The notes: generated by a model not told the origin, from the sequence alone. A stretch of 25,692 nucleotides of DNA from Gardnerella kenyensis (GCA_003585735.1 NQOH01000002.1:28440-54131); one strand, 5' to 3'; shown: positions 1 to 7,467, counted from the stretch's first letter. A program made the numbers and translations.

Positions 1-50
1 GGTATAACCCAAGCCTCAACCCAAGCCAAGCACCAAAACAAACATAAACA

Positions 51-192
51 CCGTTAATATCTCAGTCAACGAACTGAGAAAATAACGGTAATAACTCAAA
101 CACTGTTACTAACTCAGTTAACTGACTGAGAAAGTAACGGTGATAAGCAAAACACTGTTAATATCTCAGCTAATGAACTGAGCTAGTAACAC
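51..192. repeat. Three 52-bp tandem repeats, each a nested hairpin
   Basis: Units begin at 51, 103 and 155, exactly 52 bp apart; the last is incomplete. Each holds an inner stem CTCAG(T)/(A)CTGAG around a 6-8 nt loop and an outer stem. The outer arms are CCGTTA/TAACGG in unit 1, CTGTTACT/AGTAACGG in unit 2 and TGTTA/TAACA in unit 3. Sequence changes between units keep the pairing (C-G replaced by T-A or T-G), which points to selection on structure or on a dyad-shaped binding site. No flanking gene is visible on the left, so the role is unknown. Confidence 0.85.
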
Positions 193-508
193 TCAAGCCG
201 AATTGCCATTAAAATATTCGTACAATCCTTGCTTAGATACTCCAGCAACTAAAGAAATAACCCACATTCGATATAACATAATCCCTACTGCCGTAAGGGT
301 TATGGGCATATTTTTTACACACTTTTTGTCCGGGTGGCGAATGTGCAGAAAACAGATTCGATTATCACAAAACGCTTGTATTGCAAAGCCTAAGACATTA
401 TTTCTCACACAATTTTGGTCTATAACCCGTTTTTTATGCAATTGTTTTATATATGATTCGTATTTAGTAACGCTACAACGCTGCAGTTTAAATTTGGGTA
501 TAAAAAAG
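193..508. other. Intergenic, no gene recognised
   Basis: AT-rich sequence between the hairpin repeats and the tRNA. Overlapping open frames exist on both strands, but they run into the tRNA gene, lack ribosome binding sites and show no recognisable domain. The minus strand just below the tRNA carries a short T run (502-507) that could help end tRNA transcription. I see nothing else I can support. Confidence 0.5.
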
Positions 509-581
509 TGCCCCCTGTGGGACTCGAACCCACAACCCAAGACTTAAAAGGACTCTGCTCTGCCAATTGAGCTAAAGGGGC
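509..581 (-). tRNA. tRNA-Lys, anticodon UUU
   Basis: Read on the minus strand, the 73-nt gene has a 7-bp acceptor stem (GCCCCTT with AGGGGGC, one T-G pair), a D arm with stem GCTC/GAGC, an anticodon loop CTTTTAA giving anticodon UUU, and a T arm GTGGG-TTCGAGT-CCCAC. The discriminator is A73 and CCA is not encoded. The anticodon stem GAGTC/GTCTT holds a G-U pair and an apparent U-U mismatch, which makes it weak. The remaining arms are canonical, so I take it as a functional lysine tRNA. Confidence 0.93.
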
Positions 582-592
582 AACAAACGCTA

Positions 593-621
593 AGTGTACT
601 ACATTCAAGCGACGAAGTGAA
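593..621 (-). promoter_or_regulatory. Putative promoter of tRNA-Lys
   Basis: On the minus strand TTCACT (616-621) and TACACT (593-598) are separated by 17 bp. Transcription would begin about 5 nt before the mature tRNA 5' end. The match to sigma-70-like consensus is moderate. Confidence 0.45.
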
Positions 622-652
622 TACTAGTGCATTTGAGCGTGTTACGCATGAA

Positions 653-913
653 TTATTTTAATAATCCTAAATCTTCTAGCTTTGTTTTAATTTGCGTAGC
701 TGAAGGCTCTACCATAAAAGTATTATCTTCAAAAGTAACTACTGGAATATGCTTTTGACCGCTAATCTCAATTGCTTTATCTGCAGCACCATCTTCTGTT
801 TCAATATCATGCCAAACAAAAGCTACGCCATATTGATTCAAAGCAGCTTTTGCACGTATGCAATCACCGCACCAATTTGCACCGTATACTTCTACAGTCG
901 CATTATCTGCCAT
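653..913 (-). CDS. Glutaredoxin / mycoredoxin-like thiol reductase
   Basis: This 86-residue protein has a thioredoxin-fold glutaredoxin layout: a first beta strand, then the active site W14-C15-G16-D17-C18, and a cis-proline IPVV motif in the middle. The dithiol CxxC and small size fit actinobacterial mycoredoxins and glutaredoxin-like proteins, which reduce mixed disulfides on proteins in the cytoplasm, in Actinobacteria usually with mycothiol rather than glutathione. Which thiol this organism uses cannot be told from the window. Start is ATG at 913 with a good AGGAG site at 919-923. It lies below the tRNA-Lys promoter on the same strand and has no operon partner. NrdH-type redoxin is an alternative, but NrdH usually carries C-V/M-Q-C. 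Confidence 0.85.
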   Translation of the reverse strand: MADNATVEVYGANWCGDCIRAKAALNQYGVAFVWHDIETEDGAADKAIEISGQKHIPVVTFEDNTFMVEPSATQIKTKLEDLGLLK

Positions 914-966
914 AACTACTCCTTGTTATGCTATTTAAAATTACAAAATTCACTTTTAAACACAAC

Positions 967-1055
967 GTTTATTGTTGTTTATTGTTGTTTATTGTCTTTA
1001 ATAGTGTAATAGATTCTTTGAAACTGCGGTAGATTTAAACAAAACTGTGGTAAAT
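967..1055. repeat. Short direct repeats in the grx-ftsY divergent spacer
   Basis: Three 10-bp units GTTTATTGT(T/C) lie head to tail at 967-996. A second pair, AAACTG(C/T)GGTA(G/A)AT, starts at 1021 and 1042, 21 bp apart. Units of 10 and 21 bp match one and two helical turns, so these could be phased A/T tracts that bend DNA or paired protein sites. They sit in the 200-bp spacer between the divergent glutaredoxin and ftsY genes. Confidence 0.7.
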
Positions 1056-1114
1056 ATGAGAAAAAATAGTGAAATGTATTGCTAGTGTCCCTTGATTTTC
1101 ATAGGCTTGATGGC

Positions 1115-2293
1115 ATGAATATGGTTATGGATATGGATATGGTTATCTGGTTTGCAGTTGCAGCTGTTATTATTGCTGTTCTATTAGTAACTGCGGCTGT
1201 GATTCTGCGAATTCGTGGAAATAGCCACGGGCCAGTAATCCCCAAAAGCGTTGATAATTCTGCAGATATAGAGGCATCTGAGGATGCTGGTGCGGCTGAA
1301 TCTAAACGTGTGAAGACGAAGTTAAATTTAAACGCTAAGAAAGTAGCGAAAGCTGATTCGTTGCCGGAAAGTAATTCTTCTCGCTTAACGAGGCTTCGTG
1401 AGCGCTTATCGCATAGTGCTAATCCATTCGGACGAGCGCTTTTCAACATAATAAGCAAAGATAATCTTTCAGAAGAAGATTGGGAAAATGTAGAAGATAC
1501 TTTGCTTTTGGCTGATGTTGGCACTAAAGCTAGTGAAGAATTAGTAGATGCACTGCGTAAGGATGCTCGTATTTCTGGCACTTCAAGTGCTGATGATATT
1601 CGTGAAGCTTTACGAGCAAAACTTTTAGAAGTAGTGGACGAGAATGCTGATCGCAGATTGAATGCTGATAAGCCGGATGCGCATCATCCGTGCGTTATTA
1701 TGATGGTTGGCGTAAACGGAACAGGCAAAACTACGACTGCTGGAAAATTAGCAAGACTATTTGTAGCTCAGCATCGTTCTGTAATGTTTGCTGCGGCAGA
1801 TACTTTCCGCGCTGCTGCTGCCGATCAGCTTGAAACTTGGGCTTCTGCTGTGAATGTGCCAGTTGTTAGAGCAGATAAAGACGGTGCGGATCCTGCTTCA
1901 GTTGCTTTTATTGCAGCGAATAAAGCGAAAGACGAGAATGCGGATGTGTTGATTGTAGACACAGCTGGTCGTTTGCAAAATAAAGCAAATCTTATGGAAG
2001 AACTTGGCAAAATTCGTAGAGTTGTAGAAAAAACTATGCCAGTGGATGAAGTGTTGCTGGTATTGGATGCTACTACTGGTCAAAATGGTATGGCTCAAGC
2101 AAAAGTATTTGCTGAAGCTATTGGTATTACTGGAGTTGCACTTACTAAGCTTGATGGCTCAGCTAAAGGCGGTATCGTCGTTGCGGTTCAACGCGAATTA
2201 GGTGTTCCAGTAAAACTAGTAGGACTTGGTGAAGGACCTGACGATTTAGTTCAGTTTGATCCTAAAAGTTTCGTTGACGGACTCTTAGCGTAA
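1115..2293 (+). CDS. ftsY: Signal recognition particle receptor FtsY
   Basis: FtsY is the SRP GTPase receptor; with Ffh it docks ribosomes making membrane proteins at the inner membrane. The protein opens with a membrane segment (about residues 8-30), then a short charged linker, then the NG domain. GTPase motifs are G1 GVNGTGKTTT (near residue 200), DTAGRLQNK (G3) and TKLDGSAKGG (G4). The N-terminal anchor is the usual actinobacterial arrangement. The frame is open to a TTG at 1079, but ATG at 1115 has AGG about 9 nt upstream and directly precedes the hydrophobic segment, so I chose it; ATG at 1121 is also possible. A terminator follows, so the gene appears to be monocistronic. Confidence 0.96.
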   Translation: MNMVMDMDMVIWFAVAAVIIAVLLVTAAVILRIRGNSHGPVIPKSVDNSADIEASEDAGAAESKRVKTKLNLNAKKVAKADSLPESNSSRLTRLRERLSHSANPFGRALFNIISKDNLSEEDWENVEDTLLLADVGTKASEELVDALRKDARISGTSSADDIREALRAKLLEVVDENADRRLNADKPDAHHPCVIMMVGVNGTGKTTTAGKLARLFVAQHRSVMFAAADTFRAAAADQLETWASAVNVPVVRADKDGADPASVAFIAANKAKDENADVLIVDTAGRLQNKANLMEELGKIRRVVEKTMPVDEVLLVLDATTGQNGMAQAKVFAEAIGITGVALTKLDGSAKGGIVVAVQRELGVPVKLVGLGEGPDDLVQFDPKSFVDGLLA

Positions 2294-2306
2294 GTTTTAC
2301 AAAAAT

Positions 2307-2338
2307 AAAGCCTGCTCAAGTAAAAATGAGCAGGCTTT
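2307..2338 (+). terminator. Intrinsic terminator after ftsY
   Basis: Perfect 12-bp stem AAAGCCTGCTCA/TGAGCAGGCTTT with an 8-nt loop, 14 bp past the ftsY stop. The T tail is short. The stem core AGCCTGCT recurs in the terminator at 10476. Confidence 0.85.
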
Positions 2339-2404
2339 GCAATTTCTACAGTAATTATTGCATTTTCTATTTTTTCAAACTTTTCTCTACGTAACTTTTC
2401 TCGG

Positions 2405-2443
2405 TACAATAGAAATAAAGTGATACATCAGTTGCAGTGATGT
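2405..2443 (+). promoter_or_regulatory. Putative amt promoter -10 and downstream inverted repeat
   Basis: TACAAT at 2405-2410 is a good -10 hexamer with only a T-rich -35 region. Downstream, ACATCA-GTTGCAG-TGATGT (2425-2443) is a 6-bp inverted repeat that would lie in the 5' leader near the start of transcription. It could be an operator or a small RNA hairpin. The amt ribosome site GAGGTG (2469-2474) is further down. Confidence 0.4.
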
Positions 2444-2478
2444 TTGCATTGCGCTGTTTGAAGTAATTGAGGTGAAAA

Positions 2479-4272
2479 ATGACCACGATGGATCCGCAAT
2501 GGGCATTGTTGGCAGGCGCATTAGTGTTTATTATCACGCCTGGAATTGCCCTATTTTATGGCGGCCGTGAGCGCGCTACATCAATGGTAAATATGATGAT
2601 GTTGTCTGCAGGCGCTATTGCTGTTACAACAATCGTATGGACGCTATGGGGCTGGTCAATGGCTTTTGCCGGTAAAGATATGGCTGGCGGAATTGTTGGT
2701 GATCCATTAAGTGGTTTGCTGTTTAGGGATTCTATGGTGGCTGATCATGGCGTATTTACGTCTATGGATGCTAATTCTGGTTTAGCTGGTGGAATCCCTG
2801 CGGCTTTCCGTTTAGCGTGCGCTGTAGTTGCTGTAGCTTTAATTACAGGCGCTTTGGCAGGGCGCGTGCGTTACGCTATTTGGCTCATATTTGTTGCTTT
2901 GTGGGTAACTTTAGTATTTGCTCCACTTGCGCACATGGTGTGCGGAGGAGGTCTGTTATCTCCTACTGGCGCTATTTCTCAAGCATTGGGTATTAATGTT
3001 CATGATTTTGCTGGTGGATCTTTATTGCATATGGCTGCAGCTGTTTCCGCATTCGCAATTGTGATGATTATTGGTGGACACGCTCATTTCCCTCTTAAGC
3101 GCTTTGTGCTGCATATTAAGAATGTTGCTCGTGTTGGAGCAAACGATAATGTTGAAAGTGCTTCTTCTCGCGAAAATTCTCGCGGTAATAAAAGTCGCCT
3201 ATCTCGTGCGTTGTGGGCTGATGTCGCTCATGCTAAAAATAATTCTAGCGAGGCGGTTGTTTCCCCAATCGCTACTGTAACTGAAGTTTCAGATGAAACT
3301 TCATCAATGAAGTCTGCTGCTGAAAATGGTATGGCTGCTCGTCATCCGCACAATGTTCCATTTGTTATGCTTGGAGTTTTTCTGATTTGGTTCGGTTGGC
3401 TAGGTTTGATGATTGGATCTTCTGCTGGCATTCCTGGTGTGTCAGGCTACGCTTGGGTTAGTTCCACGATTACTGCATCCGCTTCAATGCTCGCATGGGG
3501 AGTAACTGAGCGTTTGCATTCTGGATGTTTTACTGCCCTTGGTGCTGCGTCAGGCGTTATGGCTGGTTTAGCTGCTAGCGCTGCTGCTGCAGATGTTATT
3601 GCGCCGCTATGGGCATTAGTTTTGGGTATTATTTCTGGAGTAATTTCATCCGTCGTAACTCATTCTCGTACTTTTATGCGTTATGATGGCGCTTTGCATG
3701 TTGTAAGTGTTAATGGCGTTGCTGCTCTTATTGGAGTGCTTTCGGTAGGTTTATTCGCTGAAGGTTCTGGCCTGCTTTCGGTTGGAGATTGGCATCAGCT
3801 CGTTGCGCAACTTTGCTTAATTGGTATTACTGTGCTTTATGCAGGCGCTGTTACTGCAGTTATAGCTTTTGCGCTTGAAAAGCTCTTTGGATGGCGTATT
3901 TCCGAGGCAAAAGAGCGTAAGGGCGTTGATTTAGTAGATCAGGGCGAGCGCGCTTACGATTTCTCTGCTATTGCTCAAAGCCACGGTGGTGCTGTAGTTG
4001 CTGTTGCTGATGATGACGCTAATAAAACGCAGATGGCAGTTCTTACTTCCGTTGATATTGCAGTTGATGATAATTCTCTGGAGTCTGAATCGACTAGTGC
4101 AGATAAGCAAATAGTTTTGGAAGATGGTAAGGAATCAGATTCTGAAACTAATGGCGAATCCGAAAAGAGTCAATCTGAAGTTAATTTAGACGGAAAAACA
4201 TTAGAAGAAGAGCAAGAATCTAATAAAAACAATAAAAAATCTAGTAAATCTCGCGAAGATAACGGTAAGTAA
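2479..4272 (+). CDS. amt: Ammonium transporter, Amt family, divergent
   Basis: A 597-residue Amt/Mep/Rh-family membrane protein (E. coli AmtB has about 430). Family landmarks are PGIALFYGG near residue 21, GALAGRVRY near 125, AHMVCGGGLL at 151-160, DFAGGSLLH at 176-184, and the C-terminal region ending in GERAYDF near residue 495. Two insertions explain the size: about 80 hydrophilic residues (roughly 206-288) in the loop between TM5 and TM6, and an acidic Ser/Glu-rich tail of about 100 residues. By hand alignment to E. coli AmtB, D160, H168 and S219 are kept (D176, H184, S314), but F107, W148, F215, D313 and H318 become C114, C155, L310, H407 and N412. The start has a GAGGTG site. No PII gene (glnK) follows. 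Family is certain; NH4+ transport is not. Confidence 0.9.
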   Translation: MTTMDPQWALLAGALVFIITPGIALFYGGRERATSMVNMMMLSAGAIAVTTIVWTLWGWSMAFAGKDMAGGIVGDPLSGLLFRDSMVADHGVFTSMDANSGLAGGIPAAFRLACAVVAVALITGALAGRVRYAIWLIFVALWVTLVFAPLAHMVCGGGLLSPTGAISQALGINVHDFAGGSLLHMAAAVSAFAIVMIIGGHAHFPLKRFVLHIKNVARVGANDNVESASSRENSRGNKSRLSRALWADVAHAKNNSSEAVVSPIATVTEVSDETSSMKSAAENGMAARHPHNVPFVMLGVFLIWFGWLGLMIGSSAGIPGVSGYAWVSSTITASASMLAWGVTERLHSGCFTALGAASGVMAGLAASAAAADVIAPLWALVLGIISGVISSVVTHSRTFMRYDGALHVVSVNGVAALIGVLSVGLFAEGSGLLSVGDWHQLVAQLCLIGITVLYAGAVTAVIAFALEKLFGWRISEAKERKGVDLVDQGERAYDFSAIAQSHGGAVVAVADDDANKTQMAVLTSVDIAVDDNSLESESTSADKQIVLEDGKESDSETNGESEKSQSEVNLDGKTLEEEQESNKNNKKSSKSREDNGK

Positions 4273-4294
4273 AGCTGGAAAAATAGATTCCGTA

Positions 4295-4419
4295 AGACAC
4301 GCACGAATTATTAAATGTGGATAAAAAGATAAGTTATCCACATTTTAGGCGTGTCTAAGTGGATATCCCACAAAATTATCCACACAGTGGGGATAACATT
4401 GTGGATAATGTGCGGATAA
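4295..4419. other. Cluster of DnaA boxes, origin-like or DnaA-titration element
   Basis: Four perfect TTATCCACA boxes occur at 4316-4324 (-), 4334-4342 (+), 4376-4384 (+) and 4400-4408 (-). Two one-mismatch boxes occur at 4388-4396 (-, TTATCCCCA) and 4411-4419 (-, TTATCCGCA). The last four start 12, 12 and 11 bp apart, about one helical turn. The first two form a dyad AAATGTGGATAA/TTATCCACATTT around a 9-nt loop, enclosed by AGACACGC (4295-4302) and GCGTGTCT (4349-4356); as RNA this could also fold after amt. Such density is typical of oriC, datA or DnaA-controlled promoters. No dnaA or dnaN is in view, but dnaB lies two genes downstream. Confidence 0.8.
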
Positions 4420-4431
4420 CTTTGCGGAATC

Positions 4432-4501
4432 ATATTTTTATTTGCACTTTACTCATATTTGTGTTATCTCAATCGCGAATATTTTTATGTAGTATTTGCA
4501 C
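4432..4501. repeat. AT-rich direct repeats beside the DnaA boxes
   Basis: ATATTTTTAT occurs at 4432-4441 and 4479-4488, and TATTTGCAC at 4439-4447 and 4493-4501, so the two words recur together in the same order. The stretch is strongly AT-rich and directly follows the DnaA-box array, the relative position expected of a DNA unwinding element. It also forms the upstream region of the MATE gene, where TTGCAC (4442) and TATCTC (4465) could serve as a weak promoter with 17-bp spacing. Confidence 0.6.
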
Positions 4502-4549
4502 AATATTGCATTTGCTGCGATTAGCTAGATAGCAGTGAAATGAAGCATT

Positions 4550-5911
4550 ATGACGAATCAAGAGTTGGATAATCAGAATAAAAAAGAGGTACTTCGCAAT
4601 ATTTGGATACTTGCTGTACCAACTTTTGGACAGCTTATATCTGAACCTGCGTTCGTACTTATTGACACTGCTATTATTGGTCATATTGGCAGAAACGCGT
4701 TGGCTGGACTTTCTATTGGCTCAACAGTGCTTCTTACCATTGCAGGTCTTTGCTTATTTTTGGCGTACAACACAACTTCTCAAGTTGCTCGTCTTTTAGG
4801 TGCGGGTAGACGTCGAGAAGGTTTTAGCGTTGGAATGGATGGCTTGTGGCTTGCATTATTTCTTGGTGTAATTCTTACAGCATTGCTTATTTTCGCCGCT
4901 AAGCCGCTATGTTATGCAATAGGCGCGCGTGGATCTACGTTGCAAGATGCTATTGTGTACACTCAAATGGTTATGCCAGGCCTTCCAGCAATGCTTCTTG
5001 TGTATGCTGCAAACGGAATATTTCGAGGGCTTAGAAAAGTCCGTATAACCTTATTCGCTGCTGCTAGTGGCGCTGTGCTTAATACTATTCTCGATGTGAT
5101 TGCAGTTTTTGGGTTAAACATGGGAATTGCCGGCTCCGGAATTGCAACAATGATTGCTCAATGGTATATGGGGCTTGTGCTCAGTATTCCAGCTGTTATT
5201 TGGGCTATGCAAAGTGGTGCTCGTCTTAAACCTAATTTTCAACACATTTTACATTCTGCAGGAACTGGCATGCCACTATTCGTGCGAACACTTGCATTGC
5301 GCGTGTGCATGGTTGCTACGGTTGTTGCTGCAACTCGTCTTGGTACAAATACGCTTGCTGCGTATCAAGTTGCTAATTCTTGCTGGAATTTTGTTATGAA
5401 TATTCTCGATGCTATTGGTATTGCGGCACAAACTATTGTTGCCTCAGTGCTAGGAGCAGGCCTACGTAAACGTGCTGGAATTATTACACGCATTTGTGCT
5501 CAAGTGGGTGCTGTAAGCAGCTTAGTAGTCGGTTTATTCATGATTTTAGTGGGGTGGAGCTGTTCGCCACTGTTTAGTCCGCGCGCAGATATTCAGCTTT
5601 TAATTTCTGTAGGCATAACAATTCTTGGCTTGTTCTTGCCTCTTGCTGGATGGATGTGGGCGCTAGATGGAGTATTAATCGGAGCTGGTGACCATTCTTA
5701 CTTAGCAAAATCATGCTCAGCGACGGCAGTTGTGTATTTAGGCGTACTTATTTGTACAAGCTGTTTTGACGTTGCTTTTAACGCGAACGATGTAATAAGA
5801 ACAATCACATTGTGGATTGTGCTAAATTCAGTGTATATTGGCGGTCGTGCGCTGGGAAATAGTTTGCGCATTAGAAACGATTTGTGGATGAATGCTGCAC
5901 TAAAACTATAA
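4550..5911 (+). CDS. MATE family efflux transporter (DinF-like)
   Basis: A 453-residue polytopic protein with about twelve hydrophobic segments and the two-fold MATE organisation. The first half opens with PTFGQLISEPAFVLIDTAIIGHIG, a signature of the DinF branch, and the second half begins near FVRTLALRV. MATE proteins export cationic drugs or other solutes by Na+ or H+ antiport across the cytoplasmic membrane; the substrate cannot be read here. ATG at 4550 lacks a clear ribosome site. It is followed by dnaB after 77 bp and preceded by the DnaA-box cluster, so DnaA could influence its transcription. The family assignment is solid and the drug role is only an inference. Confidence 0.9.
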   Translation: MTNQELDNQNKKEVLRNIWILAVPTFGQLISEPAFVLIDTAIIGHIGRNALAGLSIGSTVLLTIAGLCLFLAYNTTSQVARLLGAGRRREGFSVGMDGLWLALFLGVILTALLIFAAKPLCYAIGARGSTLQDAIVYTQMVMPGLPAMLLVYAANGIFRGLRKVRITLFAAASGAVLNTILDVIAVFGLNMGIAGSGIATMIAQWYMGLVLSIPAVIWAMQSGARLKPNFQHILHSAGTGMPLFVRTLALRVCMVATVVAATRLGTNTLAAYQVANSCWNFVMNILDAIGIAAQTIVASVLGAGLRKRAGIITRICAQVGAVSSLVVGLFMILVGWSCSPLFSPRADIQLLISVGITILGLFLPLAGWMWALDGVLIGAGDHSYLAKSCSATAVVYLGVLICTSCFDVAFNANDVIRTITLWIVLNSVYIGGRALGNSLRIRNDLWMNAALKL

Positions 5912-5950
5912 ATATTTTGTAATATTACTTGCGCAAATATTTTGAAGTTT

Positions 5951-5981
5951 TTGTTCTTAAATACGTGTGCGCGTTTATACT
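5951..5981 (+). promoter_or_regulatory. Putative leaderless promoter of dnaB
   Basis: TATACT at 5976-5981 ends 7 nt before the ATG at 5989, and TTGTTC (5951-5956) lies 19 bp upstream of it. There is no Shine-Dalgarno sequence before that ATG, so transcription would start at or next to the start codon. Confidence 0.5.
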
Positions 5982-5988
5982 CGTTTTT

Positions 5989-7461
5989 ATGGCAGATAAT
6001 GATATGTGGCAGTCTACTAAAGGCAATGTTAGCCGCGTAGGAAGCAGCCGTGACGGCAATAGCGGCACCTCAATGTATGGTTCTGGGGCGTCTCGCAATG
6101 CGGACGGCACAAGCGGTGCTACATTGTTTGATCGCATTCCTCCGCACGATGTTGACGCCGAAATGGCAGTACTTGGCGGAATGCTTATGAGCAAAGATGC
6201 TATTGGTGAAGTGTCGCAAGTGTTAGAAACAGAAGACTTTTATTTGCCGCAGCATCAAACAATTTATGATGCTATTCTTACGCTTTTTGCAGGGTCGCAG
6301 CCTGTTGATGTTGTGCTTGTAGCAAACGAATTGATGAAAGCTGGGAATCTCGATAAAGTTGGCGGCGCAGATTATTTGCACAGCCTTGTAGCATCCGTGC
6401 CAACTGCTGCGAACGCAATGTATTACGCGGATATTGTGCATCAAAATGCCGTATTGCGAAATGTTATTACTGCTGGCACAAAAATAGCGCAAATGGGATA
6501 TTCTGCCTCCTGTGCGCAAGCAGAAGATATTGTAAATCTTGCACAATCAGAAGTGTACGAGATGAGTGCTGGAAAAGTGCGTCAAGATTACGTTGCTATT
6601 GGCCCGGTTTTGCAAAATGCGCTTGATCAGCTCGATAAAATGCAAAATCATGAGCTTGAGCAGGGAGTGCCAACAGGATTTCGCGATATTGACGAAGTTA
6701 CGCAAGGTTTGCAACCTGGTCAAATGATTGTTGTTGCAGGTCGTCCTGCAATGGGAAAGTCTACGCTTGGTATTGATTTCGCGCGTTCGGCTGCATTGCA
6801 TCACAATATGACGACTATTGTATTCTCTTTGGAAATGAGCAAAGTGGAATTAGCTCAGCGCATTATTGCTGCAGAAACAAATATTCCACTTGCTGCTATG
6901 AGAAGAGCGGAAGATATTACTCCAGATCGTTGGAATACTCTTAATAATTTTTGGACAAAAATGCAAAACGCGCCGCTTTTTATTGACGACAGTCCAAATA
7001 TGAGCTTGATGGAAATTCGCGCAAAATGCCGTCGTTTGAAGCAAACGAATGATTTGAAATTGGTAGTTATTGATTACCTTCAGCTTATGAGTTCCGGCAA
7101 GCGCGTTGAAAGCCGCCAGCAGGAAGTTTCAGAATTCTCGCGTGCTCTTAAGTTACTTGCAAAAGAGCTTGAAGTGCCGGTTGTGGCTTTAAGCCAGCTT
7201 AACCGTGGACCGGAAATGCGAAACGACAAAAAGCCGCAGCTTTCGGATTTGCGTGAATCCGGTTCTATTGAGCAGGATGCTGACGTGGTGTTCCTTGTGC
7301 ATCGTCCTGATTTTTACAATAAAGAAGATCGACCAGGCGAAGCCGATATTATTATGGCAAAGCACCGTAACGGTCCTACGGATACCTTTAATCTCGCATT
7401 CTTGGGTGCAACTTCCAAGTTTATGGATATGCCTCAAGACTACCAGCAGGCGGGAGTGTGA
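5989..7461 (+). CDS. dnaB: Replicative DNA helicase DnaB
   Basis: Hexameric 5'-3' helicase that unwinds DNA at the replication fork. After a low-complexity Gly/Ser/Asn head of about 40 residues comes the N-terminal domain (PPHDVDAEMAVLGGML). The RecA-like motor follows, with Walker A GRPAMGKST near residue 250, Walker B LVVIDYLQLM, and the arginine-rich LVHRPDFYN near the C terminus. At 490 residues it is normal length and carries no intein. The frame opens at 5929, but the preceding 20 residues are hydrophobic and unlike the family, while ATG at 5989 (MADNDMW) is the natural start and has a -10 hexamer 7 nt upstream. murT begins 6 bp after its stop, so dnaB, murT and gatD are probably one transcript. 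Confidence 0.96.
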   Translation: MADNDMWQSTKGNVSRVGSSRDGNSGTSMYGSGASRNADGTSGATLFDRIPPHDVDAEMAVLGGMLMSKDAIGEVSQVLETEDFYLPQHQTIYDAILTLFAGSQPVDVVLVANELMKAGNLDKVGGADYLHSLVASVPTAANAMYYADIVHQNAVLRNVITAGTKIAQMGYSASCAQAEDIVNLAQSEVYEMSAGKVRQDYVAIGPVLQNALDQLDKMQNHELEQGVPTGFRDIDEVTQGLQPGQMIVVAGRPAMGKSTLGIDFARSAALHHNMTTIVFSLEMSKVELAQRIIAAETNIPLAAMRRAEDITPDRWNTLNNFWTKMQNAPLFIDDSPNMSLMEIRAKCRRLKQTNDLKLVVIDYLQLMSSGKRVESRQQEVSEFSRALKLLAKELEVPVVALSQLNRGPEMRNDKKPQLSDLRESGSIEQDADVVFLVHRPDFYNKEDRPGEADIIMAKHRNGPTDTFNLAFLGATSKFMDMPQDYQQAGV

Positions 7462-7467
7462 TTTAGC

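Noticed and set aside
193..547. Overlapping 114-115 residue frames on both strands; the minus frame ends with a stretch like GVSKQGLYEYF that recalls a regulator or transposase helix
   Set aside because: Both frames run into the tRNA gene, have no ribosome site and no further domain; one short resemblance is not enough to call a remnant.
4295..4501. The DnaA-box region as the canonical chromosomal oriC
   Set aside because: dnaA, dnaN, recF, gyrB and rpmH are all absent nearby; I call it origin-like or regulatory only.
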